From the NCBI GenBank assembly GCA_021299095.1, contig JAJTFW010000009.1, positions 1 through 41,685 on the forward strand: a stretch of 41,685 nucleotides of DNA, given 5' to 3'. This stretch comes from Sphingobacteriales bacterium. GTDB taxonomy: Bacteria; Bacteroidota; Bacteroidia; AKYH767-A; OLB10. The notes under the pieces were generated by a model. The model was not told where the DNA came from, made no database searches, and saw only the letters and a program-made list of their open reading frames with translations. This document shows, in pieces, positions 17,936 through 26,236 of this stretch (position 1 is its first letter; each line of letters begins with the position of its first letter). Both the position numbers and the translations under genes were made by a program.

Positions 17936-19090
17936 TCACCTCAAGAGCCTGTCCAAAATGGCTGAAAACTTACGCTGGTATTCCCGCCAGGCCTCGCCTG
18001 TAGCTGGACCCGAAAAGCCTGCGTGGACATACACCACCTGTCCATCCCAGTTGGTTATAATGGTTGTGGGGTAGGAGATAAACTCCTGCATGCCCGGAAA
18101 TACCTCCTTGAGTCGCGTCTTATCCGCCTGTCCGGCATAGAGGACAGCGTAGTGAAGACCGAGCCGGTTAATGGTTCGCTTCAATCCAGGCATTGCTTTA
18201 CTGAAATCTGCACTGCGTTCAAATGCGAACCCGATCACTTCCAATCCCTCTTCCCTGCGAGCGGTGTAGACACTATCCAGAAACACGGATTCATCCATGC
18301 AGTTCGGACACCATGTGCCCATGATCTGATGGATGATGACCTTTTTTCGGTACCGCGTGTCCGTGTGTGAAACCAGGTTGCTGTCGCAGTCCGGCAGTTG
18401 AAAGCCAACCCCTCCTTCAAAACGGGTGATAGAGGAGGGATCCCGGAGTGCGATGGCATCGTTTCGCTTGGCATGGAACGGAGCCTGGTAGTTGTTGCCC
18501 GAAAAGAACACTCCGCGTAAACTCTCTCCATCAATCTTGGCCATATACAGCCACGCGTGGCTTCCATCGAACACGCTCAACTTTAGTGAGTCACCAAGTA
18601 GTTGGCCCTCGAGGAAACGGTGGTCACCGGTTTCCGTCATGAATGTACCGTAAACCTGATTTTCAGGTCCACGTCGAAAAAGTCCGATGGCCAGCGATGA
18701 ATCGCTTTGTCCAGCATCAAACCAGGTTTCCCATTTGCCCGACAACGGATCTATTTCAGGAGTTACTGAAGATCCCTGGAAGCGGTTCTTGATACCTTTT
18801 TCAGCATGGAAAGGGATGCTCGTTGGCGTTTTCCTGCCACGGTTGATCCAGACTCCGTCCAGCGTTGTAGCCCCGGCTTTGAACCGAAGCTCTGAGTCAT
18901 ACAGGGGGAGGCGAACGAAAATTGAATCTCCTGCGGAAGTGATCTCATCGCATACAATACGTTCTTCCGCATTCTGAATGATTACCACTTGCTTTCCCTT
19001 TCTGTCTTCAATGCTGAAGTGGAAAGGAAGTACAACTCCGGGCAATTGAAGTATGCCCAGCCAAAGTCCGATGAGTGCAGAGGTATTCAT
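17936..19090 (-). CDS. exported TlpA-like thioredoxin-fold protein
   Basis: A 384-residue protein with a hydrophobic N-terminus (signal peptide or anchor, ~1-22), a long beta-rich N-terminal region of unknown type (~25-225) and a C-terminal thioredoxin-like domain. The redox motif is WCPNC (residues 260-264) in IMGTWCPNCMDE, and a probable cis-proline lies in ISYPTTIIT, as in TlpA/ResA. It probably exchanges thiols and disulfides in the periplasm; the partner is unknown. Its start overlaps the stop of the lipoprotein gene by 4 bases (ATGA), placing it last in a three-gene operon behind the TMTC-like protein. The ORF ends before the long AT-rich leader of the lysyl oxidase gene. Confidence 0.8.
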   Translation of the reverse strand: MNTSALIGLWLGILQLPGVVLPFHFSIEDRKGKQVVIIQNAEERIVCDEITSAGDSIFVRLPLYDSELRFKAGATTLDGVWINRGRKTPTSIPFHAEKGIKNRFQGSSVTPEIDPLSGKWETWFDAGQSDSSLAIGLFRRGPENQVYGTFMTETGDHRFLEGQLLGDSLKLSVFDGSHAWLYMAKIDGESLRGVFFSGNNYQAPFHAKRNDAIALRDPSSITRFEGGVGFQLPDCDSNLVSHTDTRYRKKVIIHQIMGTWCPNCMDESVFLDSVYTARREEGLEVIGFAFERSADFSKAMPGLKRTINRLGLHYAVLYAGQADKTRLKEVFPGMQEFISYPTTIITNWDGQVVYVHAGFSGPATGEAWREYQRKFSAILDRLLR

Positions 19091-19638
19091 GGGGTTGAAT
19101 TTTTTCCGAAGCGTCCTTCAACAACAGTTGTTTCTGTATTTCCGAACCGCGTTTTCTGTACAATGGTAAACGAGTATCCACTCCGGCTGTTGTAGTGCAT
19201 GGTTTTCTGAAGCGTGAACCAGAGGTTGCTTCGTTCTGTCCTAGCCGTAATCATTGTGTCTCGTTTGGAGAATGAGCAGATAAGTTCCCTGAGCGCGATT
19301 CCCGGATCTGTGGCGTGGTATTGCAGACTAATCCTGTTTGTCTTTTGTACGGTATCACAGTCAAAAGCTCCGTTCCACGAGTTTTGGTTGAACTTCAAGT
19401 CGAGCAAGGGAGCAAGTTCCTGGGTCCAATCTGGATCATTGAGGTGTCTTGTTTCCCGTTTACCATTAATGGTAATTGTCTTTCGTAATCCGGTGTGATC
19501 CGCATTCAAACTAAGGGTCTGATTCTGCATAAAGGATTCATATGCGAAGCGTGAATCATCCAGCGTTGATGGTGTACGCTCGCACGAAGTCATCACTACA
19601 ATGCAGGCAAGGAAAAGGATGGGTCTTAAACAGATCAT
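19087..19638 (-). CDS. hypothetical lipoprotein
   Basis: A 183-residue protein with a lipoprotein signal peptide ending in VVMTSC, so it should be lipid-anchored at Cys19. The rest is mostly polar, beta-rich and without a family I recognise. It overlaps both neighbours by 4 bases: its start lies over the end of the TPR membrane protein gene, and its stop over the start of the TlpA-like gene. The three are therefore co-translated. Function unknown; co-occurrence suggests an envelope role with the other two. Confidence 0.75.
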   Translation of the reverse strand: MICLRPILFLACIVVMTSCERTPSTLDDSRFAYESFMQNQTLSLNADHTGLRKTITINGKRETRHLNDPDWTQELAPLLDLKFNQNSWNGAFDCDTVQKTNRISLQYHATDPGIALRELICSFSKRDTMITARTERSNLWFTLQKTMHYNSRSGYSFTIVQKTRFGNTETTVVEGRFGKNSTP

Positions 19639-21737
19639 GGTGTATTGGCGCGTCCAGCACGTTCAAGATAGATGCGTGCCTGAGCCGTATCGCCCATAGT
19701 ATTAAGGGTAACGCCGATATTGATGAGGGCTTTGGTATTTCCGGGATCTGCCTCTGCGGCTTTTTTGAAATAAACCAATGCACTGTCTGGTCGGTTCAGT
19801 AAGATATGGCAGTTACCCGAGTTGTTGAGCGCATCCGTATAGTTCGGCTTTACGTCCAGCGCTTTTCGGTAATAAATCAGCGCAGAGGTGTAGTTACTCT
19901 GTTTGGCAAAGGTGTTCCCTTTATTGTAGAGGGCTTTCTCTGAACGTGTATCAATTCGCAAGGCAGTGTCAAGTGCAGCGTGTGATTCTGTGAACATTCC
20001 TGCATCACTCAGGTACAGTCCATAGTTGTTCCACACGTCGACATCGCCAGGTGAAAGTTTGCAGGCTTCCCGGAGGTCTGCAATCGCTTTGTCGAACTGC
20101 CCGTTCATTCCGTAGGCGAGTCCGATGGCGTTGAGATGTTCCGCATCGGTAAAGGCTTTGTATGACCTTGCTTGCTCCAGTGCACGAACCGCTTCTGCTG
20201 CATTGTTTTTTTCCTTGTAGGCTAGTCCTAAGTGATACCAGGCTTCATTATAATTCGGAAGGATGGTGACACCTCGTGAAAGTTCGGCAATTGCACGGTC
20301 AAGGTAGTTTGTTTTTGCAACCGACCCCTCGGGTTCCTTAAGGGCTTTTTCAATGAGGTAGGCACTGCCTAAGGCATAGCGTATGCGCGCACTGTTAGGC
20401 GATACCTTCACATCGTGTTCCAGCAGAGTCAGGTTGTCTTTCCAATCCGTATTTCTGCTGATCGTCCGCGCGCTCAGGAGTAACAATGCTGGCAGGACCA
20501 AAGCCAAAAACAGCGGTTGGCGCAGGCTTGACGCCTGCAAGGGCTGCGATCGCTCACCTTTAGGCAGAAGATTGCCGAACCCGATAGCCAACACAATAGC
20601 CAATCCGACCGATGGTGTAAAGGTGAATCGCTCCGCCATGGTTGCCTCAATCAGCATGAACACATTGGATACAAGCGCAATGGTGCCGAGGTAAAACAGG
20701 ATTCCGAAGGCCATGGGATGTTTTCGGTTGAAAGTCCGGATTACAAACCAGCACGCAGCAACGCATATCAATAGACTGAGTAATGCCCCCGGATGACTGA
20801 AACTCACGGTGGGGATGGTATTGTAGGAATAATCAAATGCGAGGTTTTTCGGAAAGAGAAACAAAAGGAGGTATTTACCATTGGTCAGCAGGGCCGTGGC
20901 AAGCTGTTCACCAGCGGATTTCGCACCAACCATCGAATTGTTGATGAGCATGAGCTCGAATCCTCCTCCGATTTCACCCAATACAGCCAGACGTAGTGCA
21001 AAGAATCCAATCAGTACCAGTACGAAGGGGATACAGGTGCGAAGCAAGCTGGCCGGTGATTTCCCTCTGAAAAACCAAAGGCTTAGTGGGTAGACACCAA
21101 GCCAGGTCACTGAATTTTCTTTTGCAAGCAGTGCTAGCGCAAAAGTAAGGGAAGCAAAAACCAGGCTAGCCTTATGTCCTTGGTCCGTATAGCGAATCAA
21201 CATCAACAATCCAGCGATACCAAAGAGGAATGCGAGGAGTTCATCGCTACTCTTGATGTTTGCGACAACTTCGGTATGCAGGGGGTGCACCAACCAGATT
21301 AACGTTGCAGTTAACGGTACCAGAGGATGTAGGCTGCTAAGCAGTCGAAACAGGACGAGGTATAGGCATGCCGCCGACAATGCGTACAGGAGGATGTTAA
21401 TCAGGTGTCCGGGTAGGGGGTTGTCCGGAAAAAACTCCCACTCCAATGCGAAAAGTGCCACCGAAAGGGGACGATATAATCCTTCTTGGCGGTCCCAAAA
21501 ACCGGCTCGGTATGCTTCACTGAAAATGTCATCGATGCCTTGGATGCCCTGTTTGGTGAAGCGGTTGTTGCCGATCACGGTACCATCGTCGATGGTGAAT
21601 TCATGGCCGAGCGTGTTGATATACAACAATGCGGCAATTAGGGCGCAGAACAGGGCGACGTATGATGTCGGTATGCCTTTGGTGGCTCCGGGTTTGGCGG
21701 CAGTCATGGGTTCATCCAAAGGTAAATGCTCCATCAT
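19635..21737 (-). CDS. TMTC-like GT-C glycosyltransferase with C-terminal TPR repeats
   Basis: A 700-residue membrane protein. The N-terminal ~420 residues hold about ten hydrophobic segments and features of the TMTC/PMT-like GT-C glycosyltransferases: a luminal-type Asp-Asp at 50-51 (FTIDDGTVI), LYRPLS at 88-92, and HPLHTEVVANIKSSDEL at 151-167. From about residue 430 on there are several tetratricopeptide repeats (for example YNEAWYHLGLAYKEKNN and VDVWNNYGLYLSDAGM). Such proteins transfer a sugar from a lipid carrier to proteins on the outer face of the membrane. The substrate is not known; glycosylation is inferred from fold resemblance. It heads an operon with the lipoprotein and the TlpA-like gene. 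The first ATG (21737) is followed immediately by a second ATG, either of which could start it. Confidence 0.8.
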   Translation of the reverse strand: MMEHLPLDEPMTAAKPGATKGIPTSYVALFCALIAALLYINTLGHEFTIDDGTVIGNNRFTKQGIQGIDDIFSEAYRAGFWDRQEGLYRPLSVALFALEWEFFPDNPLPGHLINILLYALSAACLYLVLFRLLSSLHPLVPLTATLIWLVHPLHTEVVANIKSSDELLAFLFGIAGLLMLIRYTDQGHKASLVFASLTFALALLAKENSVTWLGVYPLSLWFFRGKSPASLLRTCIPFVLVLIGFFALRLAVLGEIGGGFELMLINNSMVGAKSAGEQLATALLTNGKYLLLFLFPKNLAFDYSYNTIPTVSFSHPGALLSLLICVAACWFVIRTFNRKHPMAFGILFYLGTIALVSNVFMLIEATMAERFTFTPSVGLAIVLAIGFGNLLPKGERSQPLQASSLRQPLFLALVLPALLLLSARTISRNTDWKDNLTLLEHDVKVSPNSARIRYALGSAYLIEKALKEPEGSVAKTNYLDRAIAELSRGVTILPNYNEAWYHLGLAYKEKNNAAEAVRALEQARSYKAFTDAEHLNAIGLAYGMNGQFDKAIADLREACKLSPGDVDVWNNYGLYLSDAGMFTESHAALDTALRIDTRSEKALYNKGNTFAKQSNYTSALIYYRKALDVKPNYTDALNNSGNCHILLNRPDSALVYFKKAAEADPGNTKALINIGVTLNTMGDTAQARIYLERAGRANTP

Positions 21738-21750
21738 TGCGAGCCGGTGG

Positions 21751-21781
21751 AAAATGAAAAAGGGCCGCTTTTAGCAGCCCT
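21751..21781 (-). terminator. hppA: rho-independent terminator after the pyrophosphatase gene
   Basis: Arms AGGGCCGC (21761-21768) and GCAGCCCT (21774-21781) surround a 5-base loop. On the minus strand the single unmatched position becomes a G-U wobble, and the hairpin is followed by TTTTTCATTTT. It lies 24 bases past the hppA stop. Confidence 0.85.
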
Positions 21782-21804
21782 CTTGGTTTTTGCATTCAGT
21801 GGGT

Positions 21805-24243
21805 TCAGTGACCGTGGTCTCCGCAGCCTTCCGATTTCATACCTGCACAATTGTCACCTGATTCGGCGCAAACCTTCATGCATTCTTCGGCCTTGATGTA
21901 GCATTTTCCACCCTCCATCTTGACACAGTCGCTGCTGTCGCAGAGACCTTCAGACATCCATTGTGCACAGGTTGCTGAGTCAACGATGCAGTTTCCGTCA
22001 GCGTCCATCTGGCAGCCGTTACCGGCTTCCATGTGGCATTCCATTTTCGGCATGCCCGCACAGCAATCGTCCGATGCCGCTGCTCCGTGTCCGCCGTCGA
22101 GCGCGATCAGCGGAGCAATGGTTAAACCAACCAGCGAGGAAAGTTTGATGAGGATGTTCATCGATGGACCTGAGGTATCCTTGAATGGATCGCCCACGGT
22201 ATCACCAACGACGGCAGCCTTGTGTGGCTCAGATTTCTTGTAGAAGGTTTCACCATTGATATCAACCCCTTTCTCGAATGATTTTTTCGCATTATCCCAG
22301 GCTCCACCGGCGTTGTTCTGGAAAATAGCCCACAACACACCGCTCACGGTAACACCTGCCATATATGCTCCGAGGGCTTCAGGGCCCATCACGATTCCGA
22401 TGACAATCGGGCTTACGATGGTAATGATACCCGGAAGCATCATCTCGCGAAGAGCGGCCTTGGTGGAAATTTCTACGCAACGTCCGTAGTCGGGAGTTCC
22501 GGTACCTTCCATGATACCTGGAATTTCGCGGAATTGTCGGCGGACTTCATTGACCATTTCCATGGCAGCTTTACCGACAGAATTCATGGCCAGCGCAGAA
22601 AATACAACCGGTACCATACCTCCAATAAAGAGGGCCGCCAGAACCTTGGCATCAAAAATATTGATGCCCTGGATTCCGGTAAAGGTGACGTATGCTGCAA
22701 AGAGAGCAAGAGCGGTGAGGGCTGCAGAAGCAATGGCGAAGCCTTTTCCGATGGCTGCAGTCGTGTTACCGACAGAGTCCAGTACGTCGGTCTTCTCACG
22801 GACATCAGATGGCAGTTCGCTCATTTCGGCGATACCGCCTGCGTTATCTGCAATAGGACCAAAGGCGTCGATAGCCAGTTGCATAGCGGTGGTGGCCATC
22901 ATGGCGGTAGCCGCAATACCGACACCATAAAAACCTGCGAGAGCGTAAGCTCCCCAAATGGCTCCGGCGAAGAGTATCACCGGCAGCGCAGTCGATAGCA
23001 TTCCGGTACCCAAACCGGCGATGATATTGGTGGCTGCACCCGTAGCGGATTTTTGTACAATCGACATCACGGGCTTCTTGCCAAGACCCGTGTAGAATTC
23101 TGTGATGTAGGAGATGGCACCGCCTACGAACATTCCGATGACCACCGCATAGAACACGTTCATGGCTGATGGGTTCATAATCTGGAATTCACCGGCATTG
23201 AACGATTTCATGGTCAGTTCGGCAGGAAGCATCCAGTGAATCAGGAAGTAGGAAGCTACGAGCGCGATGATAATCGATACCCAGTTGCCGCGGTTGAGCG
23301 CTGACTGAACCGTATCGGTGTTTGCTGTTGCGTTGTCTTTTACGCTCACCAGCCAGGATCCGATGATTGAAGCGATGATGCCTACACCCGCAATGGTCAG
23401 CGGAAGCAGTATGGGTCCGATACCACCGAATATGTCGTTGATACCATTCATGTCGCGGATAACGTAGTTACCCAAAACCATTGAAGCAAGTACGGTGGCC
23501 ACATATGAACCGAACAGATCGGCACCCATACCGGCAACGTCACCGACGTTATCACCCACGTTGTCAGCAATAGTAGCCGGGTTACGGGGATCGTCCTCCG
23601 GGATGCCAGCTTCGACTTTTCCGACCAGATCGGCTCCTACATCAGCGGCCTTGGTATAGATACCGCCGCCAACACGTGCAAACAGGGCGATGGATTCTGC
23701 ACCCACCGAGAAACCGGCCAGTACTTCCAAAACCTGTGTCATGTCATCGGGGCCACTCATGATACCACCCATGAAGAATTTGTAGAACAGAATGAATAGC
23801 ATGCTCAAGCCGAGTACGGCCAGTCCGGCTACGCCCAATCCCATCACCAAACCACCGGAGAACGATACGTTCAGCGCTTTGGAGAGTGAAGTACGCGCCG
23901 CCTGTGTGGTGCGTACATTCGCCTTGGTAGCGATCCGCATTCCGATGAATCCGGCCAGGGCGCTGAAGATGCAGCCCACGATGAACGAGGCGACGATCAG
24001 CAAGTGTGAGGTTTCGACAAGCTGGCTGAGAATTCCCAGGCCGATGCTGGCAATAACCATGAAAATGGAGAGAATCCGGTATTCGGATTTGAGGAAGGCC
24101 ATGGCGCCTTCGGCAATGGATTTAGCAATGCCTTGCATTTTGGCATCGCCTGCATCCTGACTGTTTACCCAGCGAGCCTTTACAAACATGTAGGCCAATC
24201 CGAGAAGACCCATCGCCGGTACCACGTACACGAAATTTTCCAT
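21805..24243 (-). CDS. hppA: K+-dependent membrane pyrophosphatase with Cys-rich tail
   Basis: An 812-residue membrane-integral pyrophosphatase that couples pyrophosphate hydrolysis to ion pumping. It has the family core with FARVGGGIYTKAADVGADLVG (residues 188-208), EDDPRNPATIADNVGDNVGD (216-235) and SVGNTTAAIGKG (490-501). Ala496 and Gly499 fit the K+-dependent class. The pump Glu of helix 6 is absent (DLFGSYVA at 242-249), while Glu183 in GAESIALFAR lies at the helix-5 position (5.43). I recall this arrangement from Flavobacterium-type H+-pumping enzymes. An extra C-terminal tail (~718-812) carries 13 cysteines. The start is the ATG at 24241-24243, because the preceding in-frame sequence has no family character and holds the -7 box. 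Confidence 0.95.
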   Translation of the reverse strand: MENFVYVVPAMGLLGLAYMFVKARWVNSQDAGDAKMQGIAKSIAEGAMAFLKSEYRILSIFMVIASIGLGILSQLVETSHLLIVASFIVGCIFSALAGFIGMRIATKANVRTTQAARTSLSKALNVSFSGGLVMGLGVAGLAVLGLSMLFILFYKFFMGGIMSGPDDMTQVLEVLAGFSVGAESIALFARVGGGIYTKAADVGADLVGKVEAGIPEDDPRNPATIADNVGDNVGDVAGMGADLFGSYVATVLASMVLGNYVIRDMNGINDIFGGIGPILLPLTIAGVGIIASIIGSWLVSVKDNATANTDTVQSALNRGNWVSIIIALVASYFLIHWMLPAELTMKSFNAGEFQIMNPSAMNVFYAVVIGMFVGGAISYITEFYTGLGKKPVMSIVQKSATGAATNIIAGLGTGMLSTALPVILFAGAIWGAYALAGFYGVGIAATAMMATTAMQLAIDAFGPIADNAGGIAEMSELPSDVREKTDVLDSVGNTTAAIGKGFAIASAALTALALFAAYVTFTGIQGINIFDAKVLAALFIGGMVPVVFSALAMNSVGKAAMEMVNEVRRQFREIPGIMEGTGTPDYGRCVEISTKAALREMMLPGIITIVSPIVIGIVMGPEALGAYMAGVTVSGVLWAIFQNNAGGAWDNAKKSFEKGVDINGETFYKKSEPHKAAVVGDTVGDPFKDTSGPSMNILIKLSSLVGLTIAPLIALDGGHGAAASDDCCAGMPKMECHMEAGNGCQMDADGNCIVDSATCAQWMSEGLCDSSDCVKMEGGKCYIKAEECMKVCAESGDNCAGMKSEGCGDHGH

Positions 24244-24263
24244 AGGGGTTTTATTAGGGCCTG

Positions 24264-24294
24264 CGAAGGTAGCAGTTTTCCGATTAGTGGGCAA
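24264..24294 (-). promoter_or_regulatory. hppA: putative hppA promoter
   Basis: On the minus strand a TTG (24292-24294) is followed after 20 bases by TACCTTCG (24271-24264), one mismatch from TAnnTTTG, and then by 20 bases to the hppA ATG. The spacing fits the Bacteroidota promoter pattern. Confidence 0.5.
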
Positions 24295-24332
24295 GTGTAT
24301 TGCAAATCAATGCGTTGTAAGTAGTCAACCCC

Positions 24333-24364
24333 TTGACTTACCCCCTCTGGTAAGTGTACCTTTG
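24333..24364 (+). promoter_or_regulatory. putative promoter of the exported conserved protein gene
   Basis: TTG at 24333-24335, 21 bases, then TACCTTTG at 24357-24364. This fits the -33/-7 consensus well. Only 4 bases separate the -7 element from the GTG at 24369, so the mRNA would be leaderless or nearly so. Confidence 0.65.
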
Positions 24365-24368
24365 TAAG

Positions 24369-25382
24369 GTGAAAGCCTTTTGGCTCGTTTTTGCCTTTTT
24401 CCTAGTTGTCGCACCCGCTGAAGCCCGGAAGCGCAAAACGGCTCAGTACTTATATGTGCCGGTCGATTTCGCTGTTGTAAATGGTTCGTACGAGGACTCC
24501 AAGGTATATCTGCGAAAAGGCGACCGTACTGTCGGCTCTTTTGATGGCCGCCGGAATCTGACACTGCGTCTTGAATACAACGGTGAATACCGAATCGATT
24601 TCACCAAGCCCGGATTCATCACCAAGAGTATCATTTTGAACACCACTGTGCCGGAAAAGCGCCGTAAGCGCGGATTTGACGAATACAAAATCGGCGTGAG
24701 GCTTTTCAAGCAGTATCCCGGCGTGAACGTGGTCATTTTTAATCAGCCGGTGGCCGTGATCACATACCAGCGCGAAATAGACGATTTCGGTTATTCGACC
24801 GATTACACCAAGTCAATCCTATCGGAGATTGAGCGGGCAGAGGCCTTGCTGGATGTGAAAGCGATGATCGAGCGTGGGTATCCCTACATCGGCATTGAAG
24901 ATGTAACCGACGATTGGCCCAAAAAAGTTCCCGCCGAGTATGGTGAGTCGGCCTGGATTCTTCCCGAATGGGGCGTAAGTGAAAAAGATGGATATGATGG
25001 TGGCCGAGAAGTAGCCACCAAGGGCGCCGATGGGAAGGGCCGTGACTGGAAAAAGCGAGAACCCGCATTTGAAATGGAATCTGCCGGGACACGCAGTTTC
25101 TCAATGAACAGCGATGCTCCATCCGGTGAAATGGTCGTTGCAGGAAACCAGGATATCGCACCGATTACTGTTGTTGTAACTCCCGATCTGATCAAGACTA
25201 TCGAAGTAGTTAAGGAACTCAACCGGGTTATCACCATCACGGTCATCCAGCGTGGAACCCAGGTCCGCGAACTCCGAAAAGTCCGCTATGACTGGGGTGT
25301 GACCTATCACTTCCTGAACGGAAACAATCCGATTTCACAGCACCTGTACGAATACCTTATCCAGGAAATGGATACGCAATGA
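24369..25382 (+). CDS. exported conserved protein, function unknown
   Basis: A 337-residue exported protein starting at GTG 24369, with a signal peptide ~1-18 (ending PAEA). An N-terminal region (~20-150) resembles conserved Bacteroidota periplasmic proteins in which a tyrosine-rich beta domain is followed by GVRLFKQYPGVNVVIFNQPVA and DYTKSI. A polar, glycine- and charge-rich middle (~190-255) leads to a short C-terminal domain containing VVTPDLIKTIEVVKELNRVITI and ending in HLYEYLIQEMDTQ. I do not recognise a function. The earlier in-frame TTG at 24354 is inside the promoter and is not used here. It ends two bases from the convergent LytTR gene. Confidence 0.7.
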   Translation: MKAFWLVFAFFLVVAPAEARKRKTAQYLYVPVDFAVVNGSYEDSKVYLRKGDRTVGSFDGRRNLTLRLEYNGEYRIDFTKPGFITKSIILNTTVPEKRRKRGFDEYKIGVRLFKQYPGVNVVIFNQPVAVITYQREIDDFGYSTDYTKSILSEIERAEALLDVKAMIERGYPYIGIEDVTDDWPKKVPAEYGESAWILPEWGVSEKDGYDGGREVATKGADGKGRDWKKREPAFEMESAGTRSFSMNSDAPSGEMVVAGNQDIAPITVVVTPDLIKTIEVVKELNRVITITVIQRGTQVRELRKVRYDWGVTYHFLNGNNPISQHLYEYLIQEMDTQ

Positions 25383-25384
25383 GG

Positions 25385-26236
25385 TCATTTGGATAGCCTC
25401 ACCGCCAGCTCGTCGTTCAATTGTGGCGATACATGTACGCGTAAGGTGCCATTGGCAAGTAAGATGCTGTACCCTGCCGCATCGGCTACCAGGTCCGTTA
25501 CGCAATCCATATTGACCATCCAGGCTCGGCTACAGCGGTAAAAGGCCGTATGTTTTCGCAGCAGATCCCGAATGTGTTTCATGTCACAATCGAGAGGTAG
25601 TTCTTGGTGTTTTCCGTGTTCAAACACATGCAGGATGAGTCCGTATTCATCCTGGCTGATCCCCAGCACATGCTCCGGTCTAAAGGTGTGTTGTCCTGTT
25701 TCTTCAAGCGGGAAGGTGATTGTCCCTTCAGGGGTCACATCCAGGCGTTGCCTCCTGTTGAGACGCATACGGACGCCTTCCGCATGCTTACGGTGACTTC
25801 GGTACTTGATGGCTTCGGCAACCAGGGTCAGTATACCCGCACACAATAGGAACACACTCCCTGCCTGTATCCAAAACCACAGTAAAGCACTTCGGTCGCG
25901 TAGCATGTGGAAGGCTACTAGTCCTAATGTAATGAGTAGTATCATGCCACAATTCAGGGCAAGCTCTGAACCGATATTCCAAACAGTCTCTCCGTAGGTA
26001 TTCAGTGATTTTCGATGCACGGCAGCCGTCAGAAAAACGCCGAGCAATGCAATCAAAGGCGGTGCAATCAGATCAATGGTTGTTCGGCCTTCTCCAGTGA
26101 ACTCGGTCAAGTCTCGCACGCGCAAATGGAGGAAAAGGACCAGTGTCGGCATTGCAATCGCGATGAATTTGAATGCCGATCCTTCATAAACCAGCCGTTG
26201 TGCCCTCAACGAAAAAAACCCCCGTGCTTGCTGCAT
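25385..26236 (-). CDS. membrane-bound LytTR-type transcription regulator
   Basis: A 283-residue protein with four predicted membrane helices in the N-terminal half (~25-145) and a LytTR DNA-binding domain in the C-terminal part (~175-283). The latter shows YRCSRAWMVNMDCVTDL and NGTLRVHVSP, typical of LytTR. There is no receiver domain, so the membrane part may sense the signal or only tether the regulator. Its ATG overlaps the stop of the PorW/SprE gene by one base (TAATG), so the two are translated together. Regulation of envelope or secretion genes is a reasonable inference; targets are unknown. Confidence 0.87.
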   Translation of the reverse strand: MQQARGFFSLRAQRLVYEGSAFKFIAIAMPTLVLFLHLRVRDLTEFTGEGRTTIDLIAPPLIALLGVFLTAAVHRKSLNTYGETVWNIGSELALNCGMILLITLGLVAFHMLRDRSALLWFWIQAGSVFLLCAGILTLVAEAIKYRSHRKHAEGVRMRLNRRQRLDVTPEGTITFPLEETGQHTFRPEHVLGISQDEYGLILHVFEHGKHQELPLDCDMKHIRDLLRKHTAFYRCSRAWMVNMDCVTDLVADAAGYSILLANGTLRVHVSPQLNDELAVRLSK

